From the NCBI RefSeq assembly GCF_008704935.1, contig NZ_CP023692.1:6487501-6551500 (forward strand): DNA of 64,000 nt, given 5' to 3'. A program made the position numbers and the translations under genes. The notes below the pieces were generated by a model. That model was not told the origin of the DNA. It saw only the letters and a list, made by a program, of their open reading frames with translations, and made no database searches. Below, in pieces: positions 7,765-14,855 of this stretch. This stretch comes from Streptomyces vinaceus (GTDB lineage Bacteria > Actinomycetota > Actinomycetes > Streptomycetales > Streptomycetaceae). Positions within the stretch are counted from its first letter, which is position 1, and every line of letters starts with the position of its first letter.

Positions 7765-8223
7765 TCAGTTCGACATCGTGATGCGGAAGACCGGGTGGTC
7801 TCCGGCGGTGGCCTGCAGCTCCGCGTCGGAGGACTGGGCGGTCACGCCCTGGAAGAACCGGTTGACCTCCCAGCCCCACTTCTCCAGGTAGGCGCGCAGC
7901 AGCGCGACCTTCTGCACCGGATCGGTGATCTCGGTGGCCGTGAAGGTGCGGACCTTGCGACCCACGCGCAGCTCGCCGCCGCCCGCCACCCGCATGTTGC
8001 GCACCCACTGGGAGTGGCCGCGCGCCGACACCAGGTACTGCTCGCCCTCGTACGTGTGCGGGTTGACCGGGATCCGCTGCATCTGGCCGGACTTGCGGCC
8101 GCGCACCGACAGCTCGGCCGAGCCGGCCAGGCTGATGCCGAGGCGGGCCAGCTTGCCGAAGAGCGAGTTGAAGCGGGTGGCAAGAGGGCCGGCCTGCACG
8201 TAGTACGGGGTGGGCGCGTTCAT
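7765..8223 (-). CDS. F420-dependent (Ddn-type) nitroreductase-family oxidoreductase
   Basis: 152 residues, the full length of the family. The Ddn/DUF385 signature is present (GRKSGQMQRIPVN, GEQYLVSARGHSQWVRNMR, TEITDPVQKVALLRAYL). Relatives use reduced deazaflavin F420 to reduce quinones or nitro compounds at the membrane; the physiological substrate here is unknown. The ATG at 8223 is preceded by GGAG at 6 nt spacing. It is divergent from a TetR repressor, and three operator-like repeats lie between them, so TetR control is very likely. A role in detoxifying a planar or quinone-like compound is an inference. Confidence 0.93.
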   Translation of the reverse strand: MNAPTPYYVQAGPLATRFNSLFGKLARLGISLAGSAELSVRGRKSGQMQRIPVNPHTYEGEQYLVSARGHSQWVRNMRVAGGGELRVGRKVRTFTATEITDPVQKVALLRAYLEKWGWEVNRFFQGVTAQSSDAELQATAGDHPVFRITMSN

Positions 8224-8243
8224 GGCTTGCTCCGGATAGTTGG

Positions 8244-8258
8244 GAGAGCGGTGCTCTC
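8244..8258. promoter_or_regulatory. TetR operator copy 1
   Basis: GAGAGCGGTGCTCTC is a perfect 6-bp inverted repeat around GGT. It lies 21 bp upstream of the oxidoreductase start and shares the core GCGGTGCTCT with two more copies towards the divergent tetR gene. Confidence 0.75.
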
Positions 8259-8296
8259 GCTTGAGATCAGTGTGCACGAATTGGCGCTCCAAAACA

Positions 8297-8309
8297 AGAG
8301 CGGTGCTCT
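8297..8309. promoter_or_regulatory. TetR operator copy 2
   Basis: AGAGCGGTGCTCT is a perfect 5-bp inverted repeat around GGT, identical in its central 13 bp to copy 1, in the middle of the divergent promoter region. Confidence 0.75.
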
Positions 8310-8335
8310 CTAAATGGATCGACGATCTCATTTAT

Positions 8336-8347
8336 GGGCGGTGCTCT
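8336..8347. promoter_or_regulatory. TetR operator copy 3 (half-degenerate)
   Basis: GGGCGGTGCTCT keeps the core GCGGTGCTCT of the other two copies but has lost the left arm of the palindrome. It lies just upstream of the predicted -10 element of tetR, where binding would repress the regulator's own promoter. Confidence 0.6.
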
Positions 8348-8356
8348 GCCTTCTGG

Positions 8357-8362
8357 CACACT
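8357..8362 (+). promoter_or_regulatory. -10 element of the tetR gene, leaderless architecture
   Basis: CACACT sits exactly 6 nt before the ATG at 8369 and no Shine-Dalgarno sequence precedes that ATG, so transcription probably begins at the start codon. Confidence 0.5.
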
Positions 8363-8368
8363 GCTCGT

Positions 8369-9067
8369 ATGAGTACCGTGCGCGGGGCCCGGGAGCGGGC
8401 CCGTATCGAGGTCACCGCCGCCATCAAGGACGAGGCGCGCCGCATGCTCGCCGCCGAGGGCGCGGCCAAGCTCTCGCTGCGCGCCGTGGCCCGGGAGCTG
8501 GGCATGGTCTCCTCGGCCCTCTACCGCTACTTCCCGAGCCGCGACGAGCTCCTCACCGCCCTCATCGTCGACGCCTACGACAGCGTCGGCGCCGCCGCCG
8601 AGCAGGCCGACGCCCGCGCCCTCGACTCCGGTGCCGCGCCCCGCCAGCGATGGGCGGCCGTCTGCGAGGCCGTCCGCGCCTGGGCGCTGGACCACCCGCA
8701 CGAGTACTCCCTCATCTACGGCTCCCCCGTGCCCGGTTACAGCGCCCCCATGGACACGGTCGGCCCCGCCTCCCGCGTCGGCAACATCTTCATCGGCATC
8801 GTGCGCGCCGCCCACGCCGGCCGAGGTCTCGCCCTGCCGCCCCTGCCGGCCGTCCTGCGCCCCGAAGCCGTCCGGATGACCGAGGACTTCGCCGAGGGGC
8901 TGCCGCCCGAGGTCACCGCCGCCCTGGTCGCCGCCTGGGCGCAGCTGGTCGGCCTCATCTCCTTCGAGCTGTTCGGCCAGTTCAACCGGGTCGTCGAGGA
9001 CCGCGCCGCCTTCTTCACCCACGCCGCGGGCCAACTGGCCCACGGGGTCGGGCTGCCCGCTGTGTGA
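8369..9067 (+). CDS. TetR-family transcriptional regulator
   Basis: 232 residues. The helix-turn-helix is at about 36-55 (LSLRAVARELGMVSSALYRYF); the C-terminal half is a TetR ligand-binding domain of the WHG/TetR_C_13 type. I chose the ATG at 8369 because the HTH then begins at the usual distance; the frame is open upstream but would run through the operators. It almost certainly represses the divergent F420-dependent oxidoreductase and itself through the three repeats at 8244, 8297 and 8336. The inducer is unknown, probably a substrate of the oxidoreductase. Confidence 0.94.
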   Translation: MSTVRGARERARIEVTAAIKDEARRMLAAEGAAKLSLRAVARELGMVSSALYRYFPSRDELLTALIVDAYDSVGAAAEQADARALDSGAAPRQRWAAVCEAVRAWALDHPHEYSLIYGSPVPGYSAPMDTVGPASRVGNIFIGIVRAAHAGRGLALPPLPAVLRPEAVRMTEDFAEGLPPEVTAALVAAWAQLVGLISFELFGQFNRVVEDRAAFFTHAAGQLAHGVGLPAV

Positions 9068-9079
9068 CCGTCCGCGCCA

Positions 9080-9590
9080 ATGTCCGTGCCCCCGGCCGTG
9101 CCGCTGGCCGCGCCGTTGTACGGGCTGCCGCCCGGGCCGCCGGCTCCGCCGCCGTGGGGGCCGCCGGCTGCGCCGCCGACCATGCCGTTGTGCCCGCTGG
9201 CTGCGTCGCCGTCCGTGCCACGGTCCGCGCCACGGTCCGTACAACCGGCCGTGCCGTCGGTCGTGCCGCTGTACGGGCTGCCGCTCGCAGCGCCCACCGC
9301 GCCGCGGTGCGGGCTGCCGGCTGCGCCGCTGTCCGTGCCACCCGCCGTGCGGCCGGTCGCGCCGCTGTCCGGGCCACGCGCCATGCCGCCGGCTGTGCCG
9401 CTGTGCGGGCCGCCGGTCGCGCCGCTGTGCGGCCCGCCGGCCGTGCCACCCGCCGTGCGACCCGCCGTGCCGCCAGCCGTGCCACCCGCTGTGCCGCGGC
9501 CGTGCCGCTGTGCGGGCCCCCTGCCGGGCCCCCTGCCGGGCCGCCGGCTGGGGCGACTACCGCGCCGCCGGGTGTGGGGTGGTCGGGTGG
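9080..9590. repeat. Second degenerate repeat array, unit about 25-30 bp
   Basis: About 500 bp of the 694-bp gap after tetR consist of imperfect copies of elements such as GCCGTGCCGCTGTGCGGGC and GCCACCCGCCGTGC. All frames on both strands are repetitive (Pro/Ala/Val or Arg/Ala/Val strings) with no credible start or domain, so I see no gene. Together with the array at 7349-7752 it brackets the TetR/oxidoreductase pair. The last 170 bp before 9762 are non-repetitive and contain the promoter region of the next gene. Confidence 0.75.
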
Positions 9591-9680
9591 CTGGGCGGGT
9601 TTCCGCCCGTCCGCGCCGTGCGCGTGATTCACATGATGAGGTGACGGGTCGCTTGTCTGTTCCTCATATCAATCCGAGTG

Positions 9681-9698
9681 GTTCGGCTTTCACCGAAC
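9681..9698. promoter_or_regulatory. Inverted repeat upstream of the spherulin-4 gene
   Basis: GTTCGG (9681-9686) and CCGAAC (9693-9698) form a 6-bp inverted repeat with 6-nt spacer, in an AT-richer patch 64 bp before the start codon. A possible -10 element (TAGTGT, 9710-9715) lies just downstream, so the repeat is placed where a repressor or activator could act. Confidence 0.4.
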
Positions 9699-9761
9699 GG
9701 GCGCCCGTCTAGTGTTCGTCGGGTCGTGCTCCCGCCCCCGCCTCTCGTCGGAGGAACAGCC

Positions 9762-10703
9762 GTGGCCCGCGCCGTGAAGGCCCTGTACGCCGTCCTGGTC
9801 ACCTCCTTACTGGCCGCTCCGGCGCCCGCCGTGACCGCCTCGGCCGGTGCCGCCGGCACCGCCGCCGAGGAGGCCGCCCCGGTCCCGAGACCCCGGGCGG
9901 CCGGCGAGCGGGGTCTGGAGATCGCCGTCCCCGCCTACGCCTGGGCCGGCGACCGCATGCTCGGTGACCTCGCGGCCACCACCCCGGCCGCCTCCGTGGT
10001 CGTGCTCAACCCGGGCAACGGCGATGCCCCCTTCGACGCCCGCTGGCAGGCCCGCGCCGACGCCCTGAGGGCCGGAACCACCGCCACCGGGGAGAAGACC
10101 AAGGTCCTCGGCTACGTCCACACCGACCACGGCAACCGCGACGTCGATGCCGTCAAGGCCTCCGTCGACAACTACCTCAAGACGCGCGACGGCCGCCTGC
10201 ACGTGGACGGCATCTTCTTCGACGTCGTCAGCCGCGACTGCGGCCCCGGCAACTCCACCCGCGACCACTACGCCGCACTGCGCGCGTACGTGCAGGAGAC
10301 CATGAACGCCGCGGACCCGACCGCCGCCGACCTCGTGGTCGACAACCCCGGCACCGCCATCGCCGACTGCTACCTGGAGCCCGGCCACCGCACCGCGGAC
10401 GTCTTCGTCACCTTCGAGGACACGTACGCGGCGTACACGGGAGGCGGCTGGCTCGGAGGGAACGTTTTCGCAGACTCGGGCGGCTACCGCGCCGGTAGCG
10501 AACTCGACCCGACCGGAACCGCGTTCTGGCACCTCGTCCACGCCGTCCCGGACACGGCCGCCATGCGCGCCACGCTCCGTACGGCCTTCGACCGGGGCGC
10601 GGGCTACGCGTACGCGACCGGCACCCGGATGCCCAACCCCTGGGACGAGTCCCCGAGTTGGAAGTACCGCAGCCAGACGCTGTACGCCGCCACCCTGGGC
10701 TGA
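9762..10703 (+). CDS. Secreted spherulin-4-family protein with a TTA codon
   Basis: 313 residues. A Sec signal peptide is visible at about 1-28 (ALYAVLVTSLLAAPAPAVTA). The mature part matches the spherulin-4/Sph3-like TIM-barrel family (AVPAYAWAGD, VVLNPGNGD, KVLGYVHTDHGNRD, DGIFFDVVSRD); the fungal relative Sph3 is a GH135 glycosidase acting on galactosaminogalactan, so an exported polysaccharide hydrolase is a reasonable but unproven role. I chose GTG 9762 because GGAGG lies 7 nt upstream. Codon 16 (9807-9809) is TTA, so translation should depend on the bldA leucyl-tRNA and be late or developmental. Confidence 0.85.
   Translation: MARAVKALYAVLVTSLLAAPAPAVTASAGAAGTAAEEAAPVPRPRAAGERGLEIAVPAYAWAGDRMLGDLAATTPAASVVVLNPGNGDAPFDARWQARADALRAGTTATGEKTKVLGYVHTDHGNRDVDAVKASVDNYLKTRDGRLHVDGIFFDVVSRDCGPGNSTRDHYAALRAYVQETMNAADPTAADLVVDNPGTAIADCYLEPGHRTADVFVTFEDTYAAYTGGGWLGGNVFADSGGYRAGSELDPTGTAFWHLVHAVPDTAAMRATLRTAFDRGAGYAYATGTRMPNPWDESPSWKYRSQTLYAATLG
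9807..9809 (+). promoter_or_regulatory. TTA codon (bldA-type control) in the spherulin-4 gene
   Basis: The triplet TTA is in frame with the start at 9762 and falls in the signal peptide. In Streptomyces the only tRNA reading UUA is encoded by bldA, which limits translation of such genes to differentiation. Confidence 0.75.
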
Positions 10704-10770
10704 CGGCCGAGGCGGCCGAGGCGGTCGAGGCGGCGGCTGGTGGCGGCCGACGAGGGCGGGGGCGCGGCAG

Positions 10771-11022
10771 TCAGCCTCCGTCGTTCTCAGGGCGGCGGGC
10801 GAAGCGCCACAGGACGTGCGTGATCCGCAACAGGAACACGGCCCCCGCCAGGACCCCCGCCGCCAGCGTCAGAACGGCATCCACGGTGGGGGAGAGATCG
10901 AAGACCAGGGCGGGACCGTACACCGCCGCAAAGACCAGCGCGGCCGCGAAGCACCCGCTGACGAACGCGTAGCCGATCTCTATCGTGATCGCGTCCCGGT
11001 CCGCCTGCGTACGTCTCCCCAT
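10771..11022 (-). CDS. Small two-helix membrane protein (DUF6332-like)
   Basis: 83 residues. The N-terminus is MGRRTQADRDAITIEIGYAF, then two hydrophobic segments at about 16-38 and 46-68, and a basic C-terminus. It resembles the small streptomycete membrane proteins annotated as DUF6332; function unknown. The ATG at 11022 has no Shine-Dalgarno sequence, but GACACT lies exactly 6 nt upstream, so the message is probably leaderless. It is convergent with the spherulin-4 gene and no neighbour suggests a role. Confidence 0.75.
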   Translation of the reverse strand: MGRRTQADRDAITIEIGYAFVSGCFAAALVFAAVYGPALVFDLSPTVDAVLTLAAGVLAGAVFLLRITHVLWRFARRPENDGG

Positions 11023-11153
11023 GCACGAAGTGTCACAGCCCGTACCGCACCGTCACAAGAGAGCCTTGAGCCCGCTGCGACCGCCCCCGCCGCGCCCTCC
11101 CCGCCGCACCCTCCCTGGCCCGCCTGCCGACGGCCCCGCCACCCACGGCCCCG

Positions 11154-11900
11154 TCAGCCGATGCCGGCCGTCTCCGCCCACCGCCGCGCCAGCGACTCGT
11201 CCCCGGCCACCCCCGGGCCCATCAGCGGAAGCCGGTTCCACAGCGCCTCGTACAGCCACGAAGCCGTCCCGGTCACCTCGCAGTCCGCCGGGTCGCCCGT
11301 GTCTCCCGACACCGTACGGGGCGGCTCCGCCGACAGGTGTACGGTCCACACCGCGCCCGTGTCGGCGGCTCGGACCCGCATGACCCGCGGCTCCTCGGTC
11401 CGCATCCGGCTGCGCGGACGCGCGTGGAAGCCGGTCAGCAGCTCGTCCACCCCGTCCTCCGCGAACTCCGGTGCCACCGGCGAATAGGCCACGCCGAGCG
11501 CCGCCTCCGCGTCCATCCGGTGCACGGCCGTCTCGTGCGCCTGCCGGCGCGCCCAGAACGCCAGCGGCGACGGCGCGGCCGTCGGCAGGAAGGTCCAGCA
11601 CTGCACGTCCTGCGGCGCCTCGCCCAGCGCGCCGACCAGGTCCTCGTGCCCCTCCCGGAACCAGGACAGCAGCTCGCCGCCGGCCAGCTCCGGGGCGTCC
11701 GGGAACGGGCCGGGCTCCACGATCGCGTCCCTGACGTACCCGGTGGCCCAGCGGTGCACCGCGCCCGTGTGCCGCAGCAGGTCGGTGACCCGCCACCCCG
11801 GACAGGTGGGCACGGGGGCCTCCGTACCCGCCCGCTCCGCCGCCTCGGCGAGCAACTCGCCTTCCCGCGCAAGCCTCTCCACGTACTCCGAGATCTTCAT
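11154..11900 (-). CDS. Maleylpyruvate isomerase-type (DinB-like) protein
   Basis: 248 residues, the usual length for actinobacterial proteins with an N-terminal MDMPI/DinB-like four-helix domain (VPTCPGWRVTDLLRHTGAVH, then the HE-type helix ARRQAHETAVHRMD) and a C-terminal SCP2-like domain. Members use mycothiol as cofactor or act as thiol-dependent transferases; the metal-binding histidines of the DinB fold appear present. The reaction here is unknown. The ATG at 11900 has no ribosome binding site but has GACACT 6 nt upstream, as in the gene at 11022. It is divergent from the AlkB homologue with only 48 bp between starts. Confidence 0.87.
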   Translation of the reverse strand: MKISEYVERLAREGELLAEAAERAGTEAPVPTCPGWRVTDLLRHTGAVHRWATGYVRDAIVEPGPFPDAPELAGGELLSWFREGHEDLVGALGEAPQDVQCWTFLPTAAPSPLAFWARRQAHETAVHRMDAEAALGVAYSPVAPEFAEDGVDELLTGFHARPRSRMRTEEPRVMRVRAADTGAVWTVHLSAEPPRTVSGDTGDPADCEVTGTASWLYEALWNRLPLMGPGVAGDESLARRWAETAGIG

Positions 11901-11948
11901 GCGGGCAGTGTCGCACCGGCCGCCGACAATGCCGGTGAGAATGGAGCC

Positions 11949-12671
11949 ATGGACGGGGAACTCTTCCCGCGCGAGCGGACCGAGATCACCCCCGGCGCCG
12001 TGCACGTGCCCGACTGGCTCGGGCCCGAGCGCCAGCGGGAGCTGCTCGACGCCTGCCGTGCCTGGGCGCGCCCGCCCGCGGGCCTGCGCACCGTACGGAC
12101 ACCGGGCGGCGGGACGATGACCGCCCGCCAGGTGTGCCTGGGGCTGCACTGGTACCCGTACGGGTACGCCCGTACCGCGGTGGACGGCGACGGGGCACCG
12201 GTCAAGCCGATGCCCGGCTGGCTCGCGGAGCTGGGGCGGGAGGCGGTGGTGGCGGCGTACGGGCCCCCGCCCCCGTCCGGAGCCGGCGCCCACCCGGACG
12301 GGCACAGGGCCCCGTACCCGTACCCGTATACGGACGCGGAGGCGTACGACATCGCGCTGATCAACTTCTACGACGGCGACTCCCGCATGGGCATGCACCG
12401 CGACGCCGAGGAGGAATCCGGGGCTCCGGTGGTCTCCCTCAGCCTCGGCGACACCTGCGTCTTCCGCTTCGGAAACACCGCCTCGCGCGGCCGTCCGTAC
12501 CAGGACGTCCGGCTGCGCAGCGGGGACCTTTTCGTCTTCGGCGGCCCGGCGCGGCTGGCCTATCACGGGGTGCCGAAGGTCCTGCCGGGCACCGCCCCGC
12601 CGGGGCTCGGGCTGACCGGGCGGCTGAACGTCACCCTGCGGGTCGGCGGTCTCGGGACCGGCCCGGACTGA
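11949..12671 (+). CDS. AlkB-type alpha-ketoglutarate-dependent dioxygenase
   Basis: 240 residues of the Fe(II)/2-oxoglutarate oxygenase family that removes alkyl groups from DNA or RNA bases by oxidation. The iron ligands are H150 and D152 (MGMHRDAEEE) and H206 (LAYHGVPK); R225 and R231 in GRLNVTLR would bind 2-oxoglutarate. ALINFYDGDSRMGMH is the family core. A proline-rich insertion at about 105-128 is unusual. The ATG at 11949 is preceded by both GGAG and a GAGAAT hexamer 6 nt upstream, so leaderless initiation is possible. A role in alkylation repair follows from the family. Confidence 0.92.
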   Translation: MDGELFPRERTEITPGAVHVPDWLGPERQRELLDACRAWARPPAGLRTVRTPGGGTMTARQVCLGLHWYPYGYARTAVDGDGAPVKPMPGWLAELGREAVVAAYGPPPPSGAGAHPDGHRAPYPYPYTDAEAYDIALINFYDGDSRMGMHRDAEEESGAPVVSLSLGDTCVFRFGNTASRGRPYQDVRLRSGDLFVFGGPARLAYHGVPKVLPGTAPPGLGLTGRLNVTLRVGGLGTGPD

Positions 12672-12714
12672 CCGGCGGCGCCGCGCACACCGCCGATCAT
12701 GCGAGGATCGCGTC

Positions 12715-14016
12715 ATGAACGGCAACGGGGCCCCGCCGCGGGTGGGGGATGTGACCACGGTGTCCGCAGCGTCTTCCGGTTCGGCCGCGTCTGCGGGTCC
12801 GGCCGCGTCCTCGGCGCGGGCCAAGCTGGAGCGGGGGCGTGGCGCCCTCGGCCCGGCGCTGGAGCTCGTCCACACGGGCCGGGCCCCGACCCGCGCCGTC
12901 CTGACCGCGGAGCTCGGCGTCACCCGTGCCACCGCCGGGGCGGTCGCCGCCGAGCTGGAGGCGCTCGGTCTGATCCGCGTCGACTCGCGTCCCGGCGGCG
13001 CGGGCGGCACCCAGGGCCGGCCCTCGCACCGGCTCTCCATCGAGGAGAACGGCCCCGTGGCGCTGGCCGCGCAGGTGCACTCCGACGGGTTCCGCGCCGC
13101 ACTGGTCGGCCTCGGCGGCCGGATCGTGGCCACCGCCCCCGGCAAGGTCACCGTCTCCGCGGACCCGGCGCAGGTGCTCGGGGCCGTCGTCGAGGCGGGC
13201 GCGGCGCTCCTCGCCGAGACCGGCCGCCGCTGCGTCGGAGCGGGGCTCGCGGTGCCGTCGGCGGTCGCGGAGCCGGACGGTACGGCGCTGAACCCGCTGC
13301 ACCTGGCCTGGCCGGCCGGGGCTCCCGTACGGGACATCTTCACGGAGTGCGTGAAGGCGGCCGGTATCGACGGCCCGGCCCTGACCGGCAACGACGTGAA
13401 CCTGGCCGCGCTCGCCGAGCACCGGCACGGCGCCGGACGCAGTGCCCAGCACCTGCTGTGCGTGGCCACCGGGCACCGCGGGGTGGGCGGGGCGCTCGTC
13501 CTGGACGGCCGCCTGCACAGCGGGAGTTCGGGGCTGGCCCTGGAGGTCGGCCACCTCACCGTGAACCCGGAGGGCCGGCCCTGCCACTGCGGCAGCCGCG
13601 GCTGCCTCGACGTGGAGGCCGATCCGCTGGCCTTCCTGACCGCCGCGGGCCGCACCCCGGGCCCCGAGGTGTCGCTGCTCCAGCAGGCGCGTGACCTGCT
13701 GCGCGAGGAGTACGCGGAGCCGGCGGTACGGGCGGCGGCCGAGGAACTCATCGACCGGCTCGGCCTGGGCCTGGCGGGGCTGGTCAACATCCTCAACCCG
13801 GACCGGATCATTCTCGGCGGGCTCCACCGCGAGCTGCTGTCCGCGGACCCGGAGCGTCTGCGCGCGGTGGTCGCGGACCGCAGCCTGTGGGGCCGCAGCG
13901 GGGGAGTCCCGATCCTGCCCTGCACCCTGGACCACAACAGTCTGGTGGGCGCCGCGGAGCTGGCCTGGCAGCCGGTCCTGGACGACCCCTTGGGCGCCCT
14001 GGGAACGGCGGCGTAG
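12715..14016 (+). CDS. ROK-family transcriptional regulator
   Basis: 433 residues. The first 35 residues are Ala/Ser-rich; then a winged HTH (about 40-110: TRAVLTAELGVTRATAGAVA) and a ROK sugar-kinase-like domain (about 113-420). The ROK zinc motif is CHCGSRGC at about 290-297. The ATP-site region GVGGALVLDGRLHSG is present, but as in other ROK repressors catalysis is not implied. It probably responds to a sugar or sugar phosphate. No sugar genes adjoin it, so the target is unknown. The ATG at 12715 follows GAGGAT, which can be read as a weak ribosome binding site or as a -10 element of a leaderless message. Confidence 0.92.
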   Translation: MNGNGAPPRVGDVTTVSAASSGSAASAGPAASSARAKLERGRGALGPALELVHTGRAPTRAVLTAELGVTRATAGAVAAELEALGLIRVDSRPGGAGGTQGRPSHRLSIEENGPVALAAQVHSDGFRAALVGLGGRIVATAPGKVTVSADPAQVLGAVVEAGAALLAETGRRCVGAGLAVPSAVAEPDGTALNPLHLAWPAGAPVRDIFTECVKAAGIDGPALTGNDVNLAALAEHRHGAGRSAQHLLCVATGHRGVGGALVLDGRLHSGSSGLALEVGHLTVNPEGRPCHCGSRGCLDVEADPLAFLTAAGRTPGPEVSLLQQARDLLREEYAEPAVRAAAEELIDRLGLGLAGLVNILNPDRIILGGLHRELLSADPERLRAVVADRSLWGRSGGVPILPCTLDHNSLVGAAELAWQPVLDDPLGALGTAA

Positions 14017-14132
14017 TCCCGTCCCGCCCCCCGAGTCCCCCCCCGCGTGCCTTCCCCCCCGCGTCCCTCAAGAGGGTGGCGGGGGCGGAGCCTGCCTGCG
14101 GGCGCCGGGGCGGGGGTGCGGCCCGCCGGAGC

Positions 14133-14657
14133 CTACCCGGGCCTGGCGCCGACCGAGGCGGTCACCGGCACGGCTGTCGGAACGGCCGTCGGGTCGACGG
14201 CTACCACCACCGCCGGGGCGGGCTCTCGTACAGGCTTGGAGCCGGTGCCGACCGGGGCCGCGCGGAGCGAGAACCACACCACCTTCCCGGGGCCGTCGGC
14301 CTGGTTCCGCGCGCCCCAGGCCTCGCTGACCGCCGCGACCAGCGCGAGCCCGCGTCCGCAGGTCTCCAGCGTGTCCGCGGCCGCCTCCCGCAGCACGGGA
14401 AGGCGCGGATCGCTGTCGTACACCGAGACCGTGAGCCGCCCCAGCCGCAGCTCGATCTCGACCGTGCACGTCTTGTCCGGCTGCGCGTGGCGGTGGACGT
14501 TGCTGAGCAGCTCCGTCACGCCGAGCGCAGCCCGGTCTATGAGCGGATCGAGCTGCCAGTGGCGCAATTGCGCCGAAACGATCCTTCGGATCTGTCCGAT
14601 CCGGGACGGCAAGGCCTGCAGTTCGACGACGCAGTGCCTGCGTGAATGACTGATCAC
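14133..14657 (-). CDS. Anti-sigma-type ATP-binding protein (HATPase_c_2)
   Basis: 174 residues, a stand-alone GHKL ATPase of the RsbW/SpoIIAB-like class that abounds in streptomycetes. The N box is ELLSNVHRHA, the G1 region VSVYDSDPRLP and the G2 region TCGRGLALV; a Pro/Val/Ala-rich tail follows from about 130. Such proteins bind sigma factors or anti-anti-sigma factors and may phosphorylate the latter; the partner is not encoded nearby. The start is GTG 14657 with GGGAG 8 nt upstream. It is divergent from the Cds1-like gene, with a perfect palindrome (14686-14698) in its promoter region. Confidence 0.9.
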   Translation of the reverse strand: MISHSRRHCVVELQALPSRIGQIRRIVSAQLRHWQLDPLIDRAALGVTELLSNVHRHAQPDKTCTVEIELRLGRLTVSVYDSDPRLPVLREAAADTLETCGRGLALVAAVSEAWGARNQADGPGKVVWFSLRAAPVGTGSKPVREPAPAVVVAVDPTAVPTAVPVTASVGARPG

Positions 14658-14685
14658 GGCTGCGACTCCCCGACATGAGTGTTAC

Positions 14686-14698
14686 GGGTGCTGCACCC
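14686..14698. promoter_or_regulatory. 13-bp palindrome upstream of the ATPase gene
   Basis: GGGTGCTGCACCC is a perfect inverted repeat (6-bp arms around T) 28 bp upstream of the GTG at 14657, inside the divergent promoter region shared with the Cds1-like gene. A good candidate operator or 5' UTR hairpin. Confidence 0.45.
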
Positions 14699-14855
14699 TC
14701 AGTAATGCTCCACCAGGGTCACCCACGGTGCCCGTGTATGCAACCGAACGCGATCGAAAGCGATCCGCATAGATACCCAAAGTGACTGTTTGTGCAGGTG
14801 AGGGAGGTACATTGCGAAAGCAGGGGGCGAAGGAACGCACGAAGGAGCCAGTCGC

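Noticed and set aside
7055..8008. Minus-strand frame over the first repeat array with His/Thr/Pro repeats, resembling a repeat protein
   Set aside because: All frames of the array give equally repetitive peptides, codon bias is absent, and the end overlaps a real gene in another frame.
9080..9712. Proline/alanine-rich plus-strand frame of 210 codons in the second array
   Set aside because: Low complexity in every frame, no ribosome binding site, no domain; explained by the DNA repeat.
11154..13937. A single 927-codon minus-strand frame covering the MDMPI-type gene and beyond
   Set aside because: Only the last 248 codons match a protein family; the upstream part is antisense to alkB and the ROK gene.
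14026..14066. C-runs after the ROK gene, considered as a G-quadruplex on the minus strand
   Set aside because: One loop would be longer than seven bases, so the canonical pattern is not met.
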